Below are positions 50,201 through 59,099 of a stretch of 64,000 nucleotides of DNA, piece after piece. Within the stretch, counting starts at the first letter, position 1. The number at the start of each line of letters is the position of its first letter. The stretch spans positions 7,953,988 to 8,017,987 of the forward strand of contig ML679974.1 of NCBI GenBank assembly GCA_007922225.1. The letters are read 5' to 3'. Both the position numbers and the translations under genes were made by a program. Origin of the DNA: Emydura subglobosa. Taxonomy: Eukaryota > Chordata > Testudines > Chelidae. The notes below the pieces were generated by a model. That model saw only the letters and a program-made list of their open reading frames with translations. It searched no databases and was not told the origin of the DNA.

Positions 50201-53200
50201 AAACAATGAATGGTTCTTACCTGCTGGCTCAGTAAGATGTTTGTTTAATGTAACATTTTGCTCACACATAGCAAGAAGATCTTCACCAACATCTGGAAAT
50301 AATCAATAATTATTCTGAAAGCAATATTACATTCTGAATGTGCAGAAGCCCTGATTTATGTGATTGACCTCTTCTTGAGATAAGGAGACAGCTCAATCTC
50401 CAGGGCCTATTTCATAGTTCTTGTGCTCTCTGCTGACACTACCAATAACAAATCCCAGTATTAAGGCCAGCAGTGATGAGCATATTTTATGATCTGGACA
50501 CTTCTTCATGAAGACCTGAATTTAGACTGCCAAACATTTTCACACAGACAACCACTGAACAGGAGACCTAGAGTTGAAAGGCACACTCTCTCTATCCAAT
50601 AAGAACAATCATTTTTGTAAAAATATCAGGTAATAACTCTCTAGAAAACTATCAAAGACAGACTCTTTTCTTCTGAAAAACAAATGTAGGCAGGATCCAC
50701 TTAGAGGTAAACTATGTTTGTTGTTCTTAGTATTATCTTTTTCAAACTATTGACCATGACTCAGTCATATTTTTTTGTTATAAAACTGCCTTTTTATCAA
50801 AAGCCAAGCTAATACCTAATTGACTAACATTACTGCCAATGTGCAGCTGAAATTTCAATGGTAGTCAATAACAAAAAATCCTCAAAGGAATACAAAAATA
50901 GCCATAAAAGTAGTTCTTCATTTGCTGATATCAATCAAGTTTGAGACACTATGCAAGCTGCTCAAATAAAATTAAAATCTAAGTTACTTAACAAAATATA
51001 CAGATGTTAACTTTCCAAAATGCTGTACATTAGAGACCAGCTAAGTAATCATGACTTTTTGTTGTACACAACTTCCTCATGAGAAATGTGGCTGCTGCCC
51101 AGGTATGCTCTATTTAAACTGAATATAAAAATTTGACATATTCCCTAAAATGAGGATCCTGATTCCACTTCACACTTGTAAGAAAGACACAAAAAACAGT
51201 GATGTCACCTAGTGAGAAATTTCCTTTACAGCATTATCAAATAATTGAGAACATGTTGGTTCTCAACAGAACATATTGAGAACATATTGGTGCCAGTATC
51301 TATAATCAGAAAAAAGAAAAAGGACTGAAAGGAAAAACCCAAACAGAAACAAGAAATGCTTCATTTAAATTTCCTATACTTGTATGCAATTAGACTTTTT
51401 TCACATTAGTGTTTAATTAAAAATTGCATTAAAGTACCTGTGCAGTAAACAGTTTTAGCAATCATTGCCATGACAATGCTTGTAATTCCAGTGCCTCCTC
51501 CAAGCTCTAGTACTGTGCAACATCTGAACGTATCTTGTTTGAACAAGATATAATCCGCAAGAAGAAAGGCTCCTCGCCAGACCTTCAGGAGAGAGCAAGA
51601 AGGCACAGAAAGTTAAGGCTCTGATGTACGATTCATAAAGTGCAGAATACTATGAAGAAGATACATACTTGTTTACCAACATCTTCCAAGGGTGTTGCCA
51701 TTGTATGCTCTGGTAAAAAGAAAGGAAAACAAAGAAATAAGTACAGTACTTTAAAAAAATTCTTCAGTTATGACATTTATATTACTTGTTTGACAATAAA
51801 TTTAACTACATTTTTTTTAAAAAACCACAGAAAATCACCTTTATAATCTGGGATCATATTCTTTAAATTACATGAATAAGGACATTTTTTAAAATTGTAT
51901 TTTCAGACTCGCACATAAAAACAAATAAAGAGTACATGCAGTTTCTGAACGTAAGCAAGGAATTGATTACAGTCACATAATGCATAGGTATTTTTAAGTT
52001 ACTTTTTATTTTTAGAACATATCACAGATCTTCCATTTAACTATACAACATGTCGGCTACAGGCAGTGGTAGCATAGGCTTTTTTTTTTTTTTTTTTAAA
52101 TTAAATAATTTATCAACCTGCCTCAATCCTGACCTGAAAAGGACAAACTCTAGGGATGAGATTTTGTTGTGGATTCTGAAAATACCAGAAAGTATGCTAA
52201 GGTACTGCCAGCTATGATGGTGGTTTGAGAAGTGGACAACTACCCTCCAGCAAATGGACTGAGATCACATATATGCCACTGAAGAGCCAAATGTTAACAG
52301 CTTTTGTTCAGTAACATCTTCAGTTGGTGTAGTTCACCAGGAAAAGATTTCCCCGCATTCTGGATTCCGGAAACTATCGGACCAATTCTGATTCTCTGTA
52401 TAATCAATCCCTTTCCCTATTAAAAGGGTTTTAAATATAGTAACAAAAGCCCTGTTATTGTAACCATGTTAGTCCCAGGATATTAGAGACAGAAGGTGGG
52501 GGTGATAATATCTTTTATTGGACCAACTTCTGATGGTGAGAGGGACAAGCTTTCGAGCTTATACAGAGCTCTTCAAAGCATTCAGAGCTCTTTGTTCAGG
52601 ATGATGACAGGGCTCACCAGGGTACTAGTACTAAGAGAGAAGGGGTGATTTTGAAAACCACTAGTGTGAGTTTTCTGGTATTAGCAACTAAATGTTGGAG
52701 CAGTTTTTTTTTGTTTTTTTTTTTGTGGAAGTACAAGTGTTTTTAATGTCCCCCCTTGTTATGTGGACAGTCTGTATAAGGAAGGGAGATGATATGAATA
52801 AGCACCTTTCTTGGAACATTCTGAATCACCAAGTTGCTGAATCAATTAATATTGAACAAATATATGAAATGTGCTTAAGTATATGTAGTTTCACAATATT
52901 TTGTGAAAGGGGATACATTAAGCATAAGAGATCCTTCTTGCTCTATAGATTAGCACAAAAATTATTATGATACAGTAGCACTCTTGCCACTGCAGTATTA
53001 TAGCCAATGTTTTATTGTATGAACACACATTAATCACTGTGTAACAGCCTATATAGCTTTGCTTACCTATTTTAATAATATTATTGCAGGTACATTCTTG
53101 CTTTTCATCTTCAAAAATATCATCTTCTCCTTTAGCCAGAATTACGGGATATACCTTGTCCCTTGAAATATCCTCCACTTCTGAATCAGACGCATATTGA

Positions 53201-54062
53201 GGTCTTCTGACCACTTCCAAATCTCCATCATCATCCAGCAGAGTTTCTATTCCTAAAAGATCATTTGCTTCCTTTCCATTTTTGCTGAGAAAATCTAAAT
53301 CACTACTATCTTTGTCACACAATTCTTTCCCACCTCTGTTTTGGTGTCCCATATTTTCTGTTATAAATTCTTTTTCATTTTTTCTCTCAGACTCCCAGTT
53401 ATTTTTGTTCAAAAGGAGCTTGAATTGTGATAGAAATACTAAAACAAAATCAGAAAGGATGTTAAAGACAAACATGAAAGATTAAAGATAGTCAACATGA
53501 AACTTTCATTTTCAAAACTTCAGTACAAAATATCAAAATAAACTTGATAAATCACTTAGTTTACATGAGAGTTAAACCAGATTATGAGAAAGCACAGTGT
53601 AGCTGGAAAAACCAGCACTAATTACAGTAAAATATTTTAATAGTTGTTTACAGAGTAACATATTTTATGACTAAATATAATTAATGCTGACATTTTTGGC
53701 TGGAGGCAATTTTTAATGACCAATTAAGAATTTAATTTAACCCTTGAAACCAGGATTTCATTGTTACAAATAAGATTATAATAAAATAAATACCTGGCTC
53801 TTATATTGTACTTTTCATCTGTAGATTTCAAAGCACTTTACAAAGGAGGTTGGTATCATGACTCCCATTTTACCAATGACAAAACTATCCAGTTTCAGCA
53901 ACTCTGAGCACCCTCTTATTGTAAATTACCTGGCTGTCCAACTGTATTCAATCGCACCATAAGATGTCTTTTGCTTGGGGTGTGTAGATGAACATCAGAA
54001 AGTACAGTGTCGCTTCTAAATGTGATGTCATCCATAGTCTTTTTCTTTGCCGCATCTACCAT
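41172..54062 (-). CDS. METTL22: METTL22, protein-lysine methyltransferase (ten coding exons)
   Basis: Exons on the minus strand, in transcript order: 54,062-53,930 (coding part), 53,438-53,067, 51,709-51,669, 51,582-51,438, 50,292-50,221, 49,501-49,448, 45,749-45,669, 44,188-44,086, 43,299-43,131, 41,207-41,172. All introns are GT-AG, the phases agree, and the total is 1,206 nt, or 401 residues plus TGA (the human protein has about 404). The protein is a seven-beta-strand class I methyltransferase of family 16. It has a variable acidic N-terminal half, motif I VLELGGGTG (residues 206-214), DVGEDL (231-236), ELDWL (262-266), AADVFYDDD with the DxxY motif D299-Y302, and LWKIIAEP near the C-terminus. 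From work on the human protein, METTL22 trimethylates Lys135 of the DNA/RNA-binding protein KIN (Kin17), mainly in the nucleus. No break was found, so the gene looks functional. Confidence 0.95.
42655..42956 (-). mobile_element. Non-autonomous DNA transposon relic in METTL22 last intron
   Basis: Read on the minus strand it starts near 42,956 with TGGCCTGGTCTACACTTAA, a start shared by many turtle MITEs, then the palindrome at 42,870-42,909 and GC-richer sequence. A 130-codon minus frame spans it without any domain. The far end and duplication are not clear. Confidence 0.55.
42870..42909. repeat. Perfect palindrome, 19-bp arms, 2-base centre
   Basis: Left arm 42,870-42,888 (AGATACGCAAGCTACTCCA) and right arm 42,891-42,909 are exact reverse complements around TG. 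With one mismatch the pairing extends to 24 bp. Confidence 0.95.
43131..43299 (-). CDS. METTL22: METTL22 exon 10
   Basis: 169 bp, residues 334-390, encoding LNFTLRHMDITCEAYNHFRN and onward to FLVYERIEQL. Acceptor CTTGCCAG, donor TTG|GTGAGTGG. The open frame continues past the donor by chance. Confidence 0.94.
44086..44188 (-). CDS. METTL22: METTL22 exon 9
   Basis: 103 bp, residues 300-334, encoding VFYDDDLTDALFKTLYKITH and onward to SIEKR. With the last codon of exon 8 it forms the D-V-F-Y (DxxY) family-16 motif. Acceptor ATTTTAG, donor AGAG|GTAAGTG; ends in phase 2. Confidence 0.94.
45485..45562. repeat. Hairpin MITE-like fragment in intron
   Basis: 'tcattgacttcaatggagctatga' followed by TTTACATCAGCTGAGGATCT matches one half of the family seen at 27,057; the other arm is lost. 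Confidence 0.5.
45669..45749 (-). CDS. METTL22: METTL22 exon 8
   Basis: 81 bp, residues 273-300, encoding PYSWSEAEIADLHDHTTVIL and then AAD. Acceptor TTTTGTTGTAG ends at 45,750; donor GATG|GTAAGA. The acceptor sits only about a dozen bases downstream of the 3' end of a CR1 copy, so its branch point must be supplied by CR1-derived sequence. Confidence 0.94.
45762..47375 (-). mobile_element. CR1-family LINE in METTL22 intron, same strand as the gene
   Basis: Minus-strand pieces include DDWSIADVTPVFKKDSRDDP, CRPIGLISESGKLIE and LLGKSQHGF (47,360-47,037), MLFNIFISDLEKGVN and KFADCTKLL (46,760-46,464). The RT box reads FADC where FADD is usual, so the copy is catalytically dead. The 3' part down to 45,762 follows the turtle CR1 tail, ending 'ggtctgactcactatggccattcgtatg'. 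The 3' terminus lies beside the exon 8 acceptor. Confidence 0.88.
48177..48472 (+). repeat. Dispersed ~300-bp repeat, copy 2
   Basis: Collinear with 31,695-31,987: both hold 'tcaaataccaattctcaaatc', 'aggccaacattttcaaactt', 'ccatgg/aatgg aaaaatagc.gattctcccctgtactatcagga.gaattgatttgttcaagtta'. It lies in the METTL22 intron between exons 7 and 8. Confidence 0.8.
48760..49240 (+). repeat. LTR-like interspersed repeat, unclassified
   Basis: Contains 'cctgaataaatttactgtac' followed by 'aaagctgggtggtcattgg' and a GC-richer end, the same order as at 29,560-29,830. No coding region. It ends about 200 bp from METTL22 exon 7. Confidence 0.3.
49448..49501 (-). CDS. METTL22: METTL22 exon 7
   Basis: 54 bp, residues 255-273, encoding GGEVKVKELDWLKDGFCT. 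Acceptor TGTACAG follows a (TG)n-rich tract; donor ACTG|GTAAGTA. ELDW is the conserved acidic-Trp motif that follows the substrate-independent core of this family. Confidence 0.93.
50221..50292 (-). CDS. METTL22: METTL22 exon 6
   Basis: 72 bp, residues 231-255, encoding DVGEDLLAMCEQNVTLNKHL and then TEPAG. Acceptor TTTCCAG and donor GCAG|GTAAGA. Corresponds to the region following motif I that helps hold SAM. Confidence 0.93.
51438..51582 (-). CDS. METTL22: METTL22 exon 5 (SAM-binding motif I)
   Basis: 145 bp, residues 183-231. It encodes VWRGAFLLADYILFKQD and the glycine-rich motif I ELGGGTGITS. The human protein has ELGAGTG, so A is replaced by G in the loop, which is a common variant. It ends at VYCTD, the acidic residue after strand beta-2. 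Acceptor CTGAAG, donor ACAG|GTACTT. Confidence 0.95.
51669..51709 (-). CDS. METTL22: METTL22 exon 4
   Basis: A 41-bp micro-exon, residues 169-182, encoding EHTMATPLEDVGKQ. Acceptor CCAG ends at 51,710; donor CAA|GTATGTAT. It is too small for ORF-based prediction but fits the phase on both sides exactly. Confidence 0.92.
52078..52100 (+). repeat. Poly-T run in METTL22 intron
   Basis: About 19 T followed by 'aaattaaataattt'; a simple repeat, or the 3' poly-A of a minus-strand insertion. Confidence 0.85.
52470..52640 (+). repeat. Interspersed repeat fragment
   Basis: The sequence AATATCTTTTATTGGACCAA, followed by 'cttctgatggtgagagggacaagctttcgagctta.acagagctcttc', is a repeat I know to be abundant in turtle and crocodilian DNA. 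Its transposon class is not clear to me. Confidence 0.55.
53067..53438 (-). CDS. METTL22: METTL22 exon 3
   Basis: 372 bp, residues 45-169, bounded by TTGTTTTAG and ATAG|GTAAGC. It starts VFLSQFKLLL and carries a low-conservation Lys/Glu/Asp-rich segment, then the conserved stretch DDDGDLEVVRRP (about 113-124), RDKVYPVIL and NNIIKI. It holds the disordered half of the protein before the methyltransferase fold. Confidence 0.93.
53795..53900 (+). repeat. L2/MIR-like fragment next to METTL22 exon 2
   Basis: 'gtagatttcaaagcactttacaaaggaggttggtatcatgactcccattttaccaatga' has the layout of an L2-tail-type repeat. It begins some 30 bp past the exon 2 donor. Confidence 0.5.
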
Positions 54063-54078
54063 GGTATGCCGGGGACAT
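53930..54078 (-). CDS. METTL22: METTL22 exon 2 (first coding exon)
   Basis: Acceptor TTTTTGTAG ends at 54,079 and the donor is CAG|GTAATT at 53,930/53,929. The chosen ATG (54,062-54,060) is in an ACCATGG context and reads MVDAAKKKTMDDITFRSDTV. An alternative in-frame ATG is M10. The exon's first three bases (54,078-54,076) form an out-of-frame ATG upstream of the chosen one. Exon ends in phase 1. Confidence 0.92.
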
Positions 54079-56760
54079 CTACAAAAAGAAGACAGCACCT
54101 TCTGAAATGCTGCCACAAGAGGAGATGCTTCTCTTCTGTTAATACACTTTATTTAAAATGTTTGCTCATTGGGATAACCACACGAGACAGTTCCGGTGAA
54201 GATCCCAGGCAAGTCAGAATCACACAGACTTAGTTCATCGTTCTTCAGTAAAATATTAAAAAAAGTAAAGAAGGCTGTTCAACATAAAAACAAATAAATA
54301 TTAAGTATAGCTTTGAGTTATAGCCTGGTAGTTTTACAAGATGCCATATCATTCCTTATAAGAAAAAGCTATAGATTATGTCATTTATGCATTCAATGAA
54401 GTTGCTTACATCTCATTCCGTCCACTACAAAACCGAGGCTACAATGCACTGTTAATACCTGTAAAAACCCACCACTGTTGGTTGACTGGCACAAATCTTG
54501 CACACCAAGCCATTTAGAAATGGGACTTTTGTTTATTGTGCAAAAAATATATTGTGCTACATTCTGAAAGCACATCAAACAGGTTTTTACTTTGATAAAT
54601 ACATACAGATCAAGGTTTTCCATAGTGACTAATGGTTTTGGGTGGCCAGCTTGAGATAGCTTTAAAAGGCCTGATTTTCAGAGGATAGGCTCTCAACACT
54701 TTCAAAAAATGTGGCAACTTTAATGCATTTCTTTTTGGGCTCCAAAAAACACCAGTCACTGTTGCAAGCTTTGGCCATAGTGTCTAAGTGCTTCATTACA
54801 AGAGCAAAGCAAACCCCAATGCTTGGCAACATCAGTATTTCAAAGTGCTACAGCGAACACAGGTATCTACAAATCTGATTTTTTATCCTTCAGCTTCAGA
54901 ATTGCAGGGCAAAGAAAGAGCTTTTTAAATATTAGTTATATTCTTTCTAGTCATTCCTTCATACATGCTTAGGAGCACTAGTGTCGAGGGCTAACCCATG
55001 CTCCCTCTACAGAGAGGAACAATAAATTAATAGAAAATAATCCCTCAACATGGAAACATTTTTCAACATTTAAAAATCTCAGTCACTTACATGATAATCT
55101 TGAACCTTGTGTGTGATCCTGTGGATAGACAGACACAGATACCAGCTGTTCAGTTTCTCTTTTTGAAAATGGAAACTTTTGGCCCCTTTCTTAGAATACA
55201 TTTTGTACAGTCTATTCTAACCTAAAACTATATCTGAATCAGTAAAAAAAAGCAGGTTTTTTAAAAAAAACTGTTCGCAAATGTGATCTTTTATTAGAGG
55301 TGTTAGGGATGTGTAGACCCTAGTACAAAATAAGAAACTAAAAGAATGCAGTAAGTGCTTGGGTGAATATGGAAGTGATCAAAACTATACAGCCCTTGGT
55401 CTTTGTAACCAATAAAGCAAGGAGTACAGACTTTTTCCAAGTAAAATTTGGGCTTCTGTATGTCTTCTCAAGCAAGTTAACTTCCCCTGGACTACCCAGA
55501 CTCTTAAAGAATCTCCTCCTCTCTTCACAGGTAACAGTTACACACACTAGTGGAAAGAGGTGACAACTAAAGAGAAAAATGGAATGATACAAAATCCTGT
55601 TTTCCCTTTTGAATAAATTTCAGCTGAGGAACAAGGAGAATAGCACAAATTAAAAACAAGATATACACAAGGTGGCATATAACTCTTGGTGAAGCTGCCA
55701 ACAGCCAACTTTTCACTCCAGCGCCCATCACAGACAAAAGTATCAAAAAGGGACAGACCACTAAGGATACCACCACTGGTTGGTCTCTTAAATTTCAAAT
55801 AAGAGATATCTCCTGCCCCCTTTTCTCATGAAAGCTCAGCGGCTTGGTACACCCCTCCACAAAATGAAGCACAAACCCATATGCATTCTCCTGGTGAGGT
55901 GTGGTTTTCCGTTCTTGAGAAATAAGATAAATTCAGATTTTCTATTTGTTTTAAATTAGGCATAGTGTTTCCAGTCTAGAAAGCAGTGTGTCAATATTAC
56001 AGCGTAGAAACATTCCTATAGCTGTTTTGCTGTCACAGAATAAAAACAGAATTTAATCTCTTCTTAAACATCTCTTTACCCCACTTCATCTGTATTGTGT
56101 TCAATTTAACTCATTCTTATTCTGGGATTTTTAAATATACAGGCTGTGTGTGGAGTCTTCTCCCTGGATATGAATTAGAGTGAAATCCTTATGAATAGTA
56201 AAAAAAAAAAAAAAAAAAGTTTCTTTTTTCTGTCTGCTTTTATCACTTATTTGTGAAAAACAGCATTACACAATTTACAAACAAAACTGATTTACTGGCA
56301 AATTGAAATGAAACAGCCCACTCAAAAATCACAGCACCACACAAGCCACTGTTTGATTAATGACATGAAATATTTCAATCTGAAACAGCTAGTACCAGTG
56401 GTAAACTTTTTATGGGTAAAGTCTGCTGCTGAAGCCAGACAATAGACAAATAAAAATGACCAGAACTGGTAACTAAATATTTTGTTTTACTTTAGCAGAA
56501 AAACTCTATTTTCCCAATGTAGCAGTAAAATGAAAAGAGGGTGATTTTTACAATACTTTTATTTTTGGTGGGGGGTGTGAAATTGCCTAGCAAAGACAAG
56601 ACCTAGAAGGAAAGGGCAGGAAGCTTGTAGGACTTGGATGCACTTCGGACGTTCCCTACCGTCAGGCTTTTCAATGTTTCAGGCTAGGAAGCAAGAGGCT
56701 AGTTCAAAAAAGAAAGCGGTTAAGTTATAAAGCCAAGCCGTAAAGACAAACCGGACTCGT
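54079..56760 (-). other. METTL22 first intron (inferred), no other gene seen
   Basis: Sequence between the exon 2 acceptor and the upstream CpG island. AT-rich, with a hairpin or 'cctgattttcagagg' repeat fragment at 54,670-54,760. Frames at 55,338-55,798 lack domains. Confidence 0.5.
56197..56219 (+). repeat. Poly-A run
   Basis: About 18 consecutive A within the METTL22 first intron region. Confidence 0.85.
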
Positions 56761-57261
56761 GCCTCATCCCCCTCGCTTCTTGAGGGCATTTAAAGATGGC
56801 ATGAAAACTTTTGTTTTTTCCACACCCTGCAGAAATCCGAAACATCCGCGGCGCTCTGAGCCTCGAATCAACTCAGAGCCTGCACGGCAGAGGGCGGGGG
56901 TTGCACACTGACTTCTTCTCCAGAAGCTACCAGCTAACGCAACACGACACGCTGGACTGCCGGCCAAAGGCGGCGAAGCGCTGCTTCATCCGACCCCGGC
57001 TGCAGGGGCTGCGCGTCCCTCGGGGGGCAGGGTGGGCAGCGCCAAGGGGCTAGAGACCCGTCCAAAATAAAGCCCTGTCCCAGCACCGCGCCCGCTGCCC
57101 GACTGACCCTGACCCACCCACCCCGGTTTCCGCTCCCCAGAGCCGGGCTGAGGGGCCAGGCGGGCCCGGAATTCCTATCCCTGGCGGAATCCCGGGGCAC
57201 TGGGGAGGGGCTACCTCCAGGAGCCCCGAGTTTCAGATAGGGGAGCTTATGGGGAGGGCCC

Positions 57262-57282
57262 GTGCGGTGCGGTGCGGTGCGG
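57262..57282 (+). repeat. (GTGCG)n pentanucleotide repeat
   Basis: Four tandem GTGCG units in the METTL22 CpG island. Confidence 0.9.
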
Positions 57283-57317
57283 CCCAGCCCAACCCCCGGG
57301 CGTTACGGGAGCGGAGC

Positions 57318-57356
57318 TGGAGGGGAGGGGAGGGGAGGGGAAGGGAAGGGAAGGCG
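57318..57356 (+). repeat. (GGGGA)n/(GGGAA)n tract, G-quadruplex candidate
   Basis: Four GGGGA units followed by three GGGAA units on the plus strand, i.e. the non-template side is C-rich for a minus-strand transcript. Four or more G-runs of three or more at short spacing meet the G-quadruplex pattern. Confidence 0.85.
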
Positions 57357-57445
57357 GCTTAGTTGGGAGACCCTGAGGCGAACCTAGCACGGGTACGGCC
57401 GAGAGCTGCGGAACCTCCCACGCGTGACGCTGCCTCGCCGCTCAC

Positions 57446-57480
57446 CTCCCACTCCCACGCCAGAGCTGAGGCGGCCTCCG
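57446..57480 (-). other. METTL22: Possible donor-bearing end of METTL22 exon 1
   Basis: GGGAG|GTGAGCGG on the minus strand is the best 5' splice site in the island. Only the donor side (57,446) is supported; the upper limit is arbitrary. Phase is irrelevant because the exon is non-coding. Confidence 0.35.
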
Positions 57481-57941
57481 GCGCCATTGGGCAGCCCCAA
57501 CTCCCGCATGACGCCATCACGCTGCGTCCCCGTTCCCCCCCCTCCCAGTACAGGGGCGGGGCCCTTTGGGATCCGGACGGGGGAGGGGAGCCACGCCGGG
57601 AGCAGGGGGCCGAGCTGCTGCTGCGCCGGTTGTTCCTCCCATTACCCAGGAGCCCCCTCGGTAGGGGGCGGGGCTAGACGCTCTGGCCTATTCACCCATC
57701 TAAGGAGTGGAGGGGCCTGCATACGGGTCTAGAGGGTGGAAATTAGCTCCCTGCTGCCCCCAAGGGGCTGGGATGGGTTGCCCCATGACTCCTACAGCCG
57801 CCTTCTCCCCACCTGCTCGCGGGTATTGGGGGAGGCAGCTGCAGCGCTGCTCCCCTGAAATGGGCTGGCTGATCTTGCCCCTGAGCGCTTTGTAGAAGTC
57901 GGGTTGAGGCAGGATGGTCCCTAAAACCCTTGGATACCCAG

Positions 57942-58405
57942 CTTGTCTACACAGCACAGCACCGCGGGCTACAGCAGTTCACTGGCTAACACGCACTCTC
58001 CTATGATGCCTGCCTTGGTCCGTGTGTAGACCGGGATTCTCCCCCCACGGGCCACTTGCTACCCCGTCAGCACAGAGCTGCAGCCCCTGTGACATCCTCA
58101 GTGCCATACAGGTAGTAAATATGTTGAGTGGACGTGTCCCATGACCTATCACGCAGAGAGGGGCATATGCAGCCCCCAGTGGTGAAGAGGTTAAGGACCA
58201 ATGGTGTAGACACTGCTGGTGCAAACTAAAGGTTCCCCAGCGCTCTGTAATGTAGTGTTTGAAAGGGTAGTGCATTAAAGTGCATAGGAAACCTTTAGTG
58301 CACACCAGCAAGATCCTCACGGATCAATTAATGTACACAACAGATTAGTGTGTTTTCAAAATCACGTGCTGGTAGTATACATTGCCCCACTGTGTGAACA
58401 AGGTC
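57942..58405. mobile_element. Probable non-autonomous DNA transposon (~460 bp)
   Basis: Left CTTGTCTACACAGCA and right ACTGTGTGAACAAGG form imperfect inverted ends of the 'cttgtctacac' type. The inside contains inverted pieces such as 'tgctggtgcaaactaaaggttcc' and 'gaaacctttagtgcacaccagca', so most of it folds back. No transposase. Confidence 0.6.
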
Positions 58406-58559
58406 TTATTTCCTACAAGAGATGGAGTTCCTACAAACTCAGGGGACCAGGGATAAGCGGGAGCTCAAAGGCCAAGCAGCCTAGATGGCACCCAACTGCT
58501 AGCCCCTTGCTCCTCTGTCAGGGCAGTAGCCATATTAGTGCCTGACTTTAAACCAGGAA

Positions 58560-59095
58560 CCTTCAGCTTTCCAGCCACATCTGGGCCTTTGCCTTTATAG
58601 CCTGAGGTAGGGGAATCTGGGCCCTCCCTATCCACTGGGTCCTGGTCCAGGGCTCTGTGGGAAGCAACATGGGCAGGGTCCTTACTACAGGAAGTCCAAG
58701 TTCACCTTTCTGGGCTACTGCCTACAAATAGGTCCATTCAGTTTGGGATATGACCCCCTCTAGTCCAAACAGTCTCTCAACTAGAAAAAAAAATCCAAAG
58801 GTGCAGGACCCAGACCTGACCTGCTAGTTCTCAAAAAAAGCAGTGTTTAGAAAAGGCACTGCCTGTGGAGCCTTACCTGCCCCGGGGCCCCCTCTCAGGC
58901 TCAACCTTCTGTCTTCTTTCCAGAGCAGAGCTCTCTCTTGCAGCACCACCACCTGGGCTTCTGAGCTTCCTTTTAACTGGCTCCTCCAGTCAGAGCATAT
59001 TCTGCAGGCCCAGAGAGGTGGGGCTACTTTGTGCCCTGTATGTGGGTTTTTTATCCCATCACACAGCCCCATGAAGGTTTTTGGAGTTACATGCA
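58560..59095 (-). repeat. GC-richer repeat, possibly LTR-derived
   Basis: Composition and phrases such as 'gggtcctggtccagggctctgtgggaagcaac.tgggcagggtcc' recall a repeat seen in turtle DNA. No protein domain or paired LTR was recognised. Chance frames on both strands. Confidence 0.3.
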
Positions 59096-59099
59096 TCCT

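Larger units (their letters stand above)
56830..57690 (-). promoter_or_regulatory. METTL22: CpG-island promoter of METTL22
   Basis: Strongly C+G-rich and CpG-dense block about 2.8-3.6 kb upstream of the first coding exon. It has GGGGCGGGG Sp1-type boxes (about 57,553 and 57,665), an inverted CCAAT (ATTGG at 57,486-57,490) and a CRE-like TGACGCCA (about 57,509). A minus-strand donor GGGAG|GTGAGC at 57,446/57,445 could end the untranslated first exon. The start site is not determined. Long chance frames on both strands here are a product of the base composition. Confidence 0.7.

Noticed and set aside
52918..53066. Extension of METTL22 exon 3 frame past the donor
   Set aside because: The GTAAGC donor at 53,066 and the phase match with exon 4 show this is intron.
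57363..57732. Plus-strand frames of about 100 codons in the METTL22 CpG island
   Set aside because: CpG islands lack stops by composition; the frames overlap each other and have no known family.
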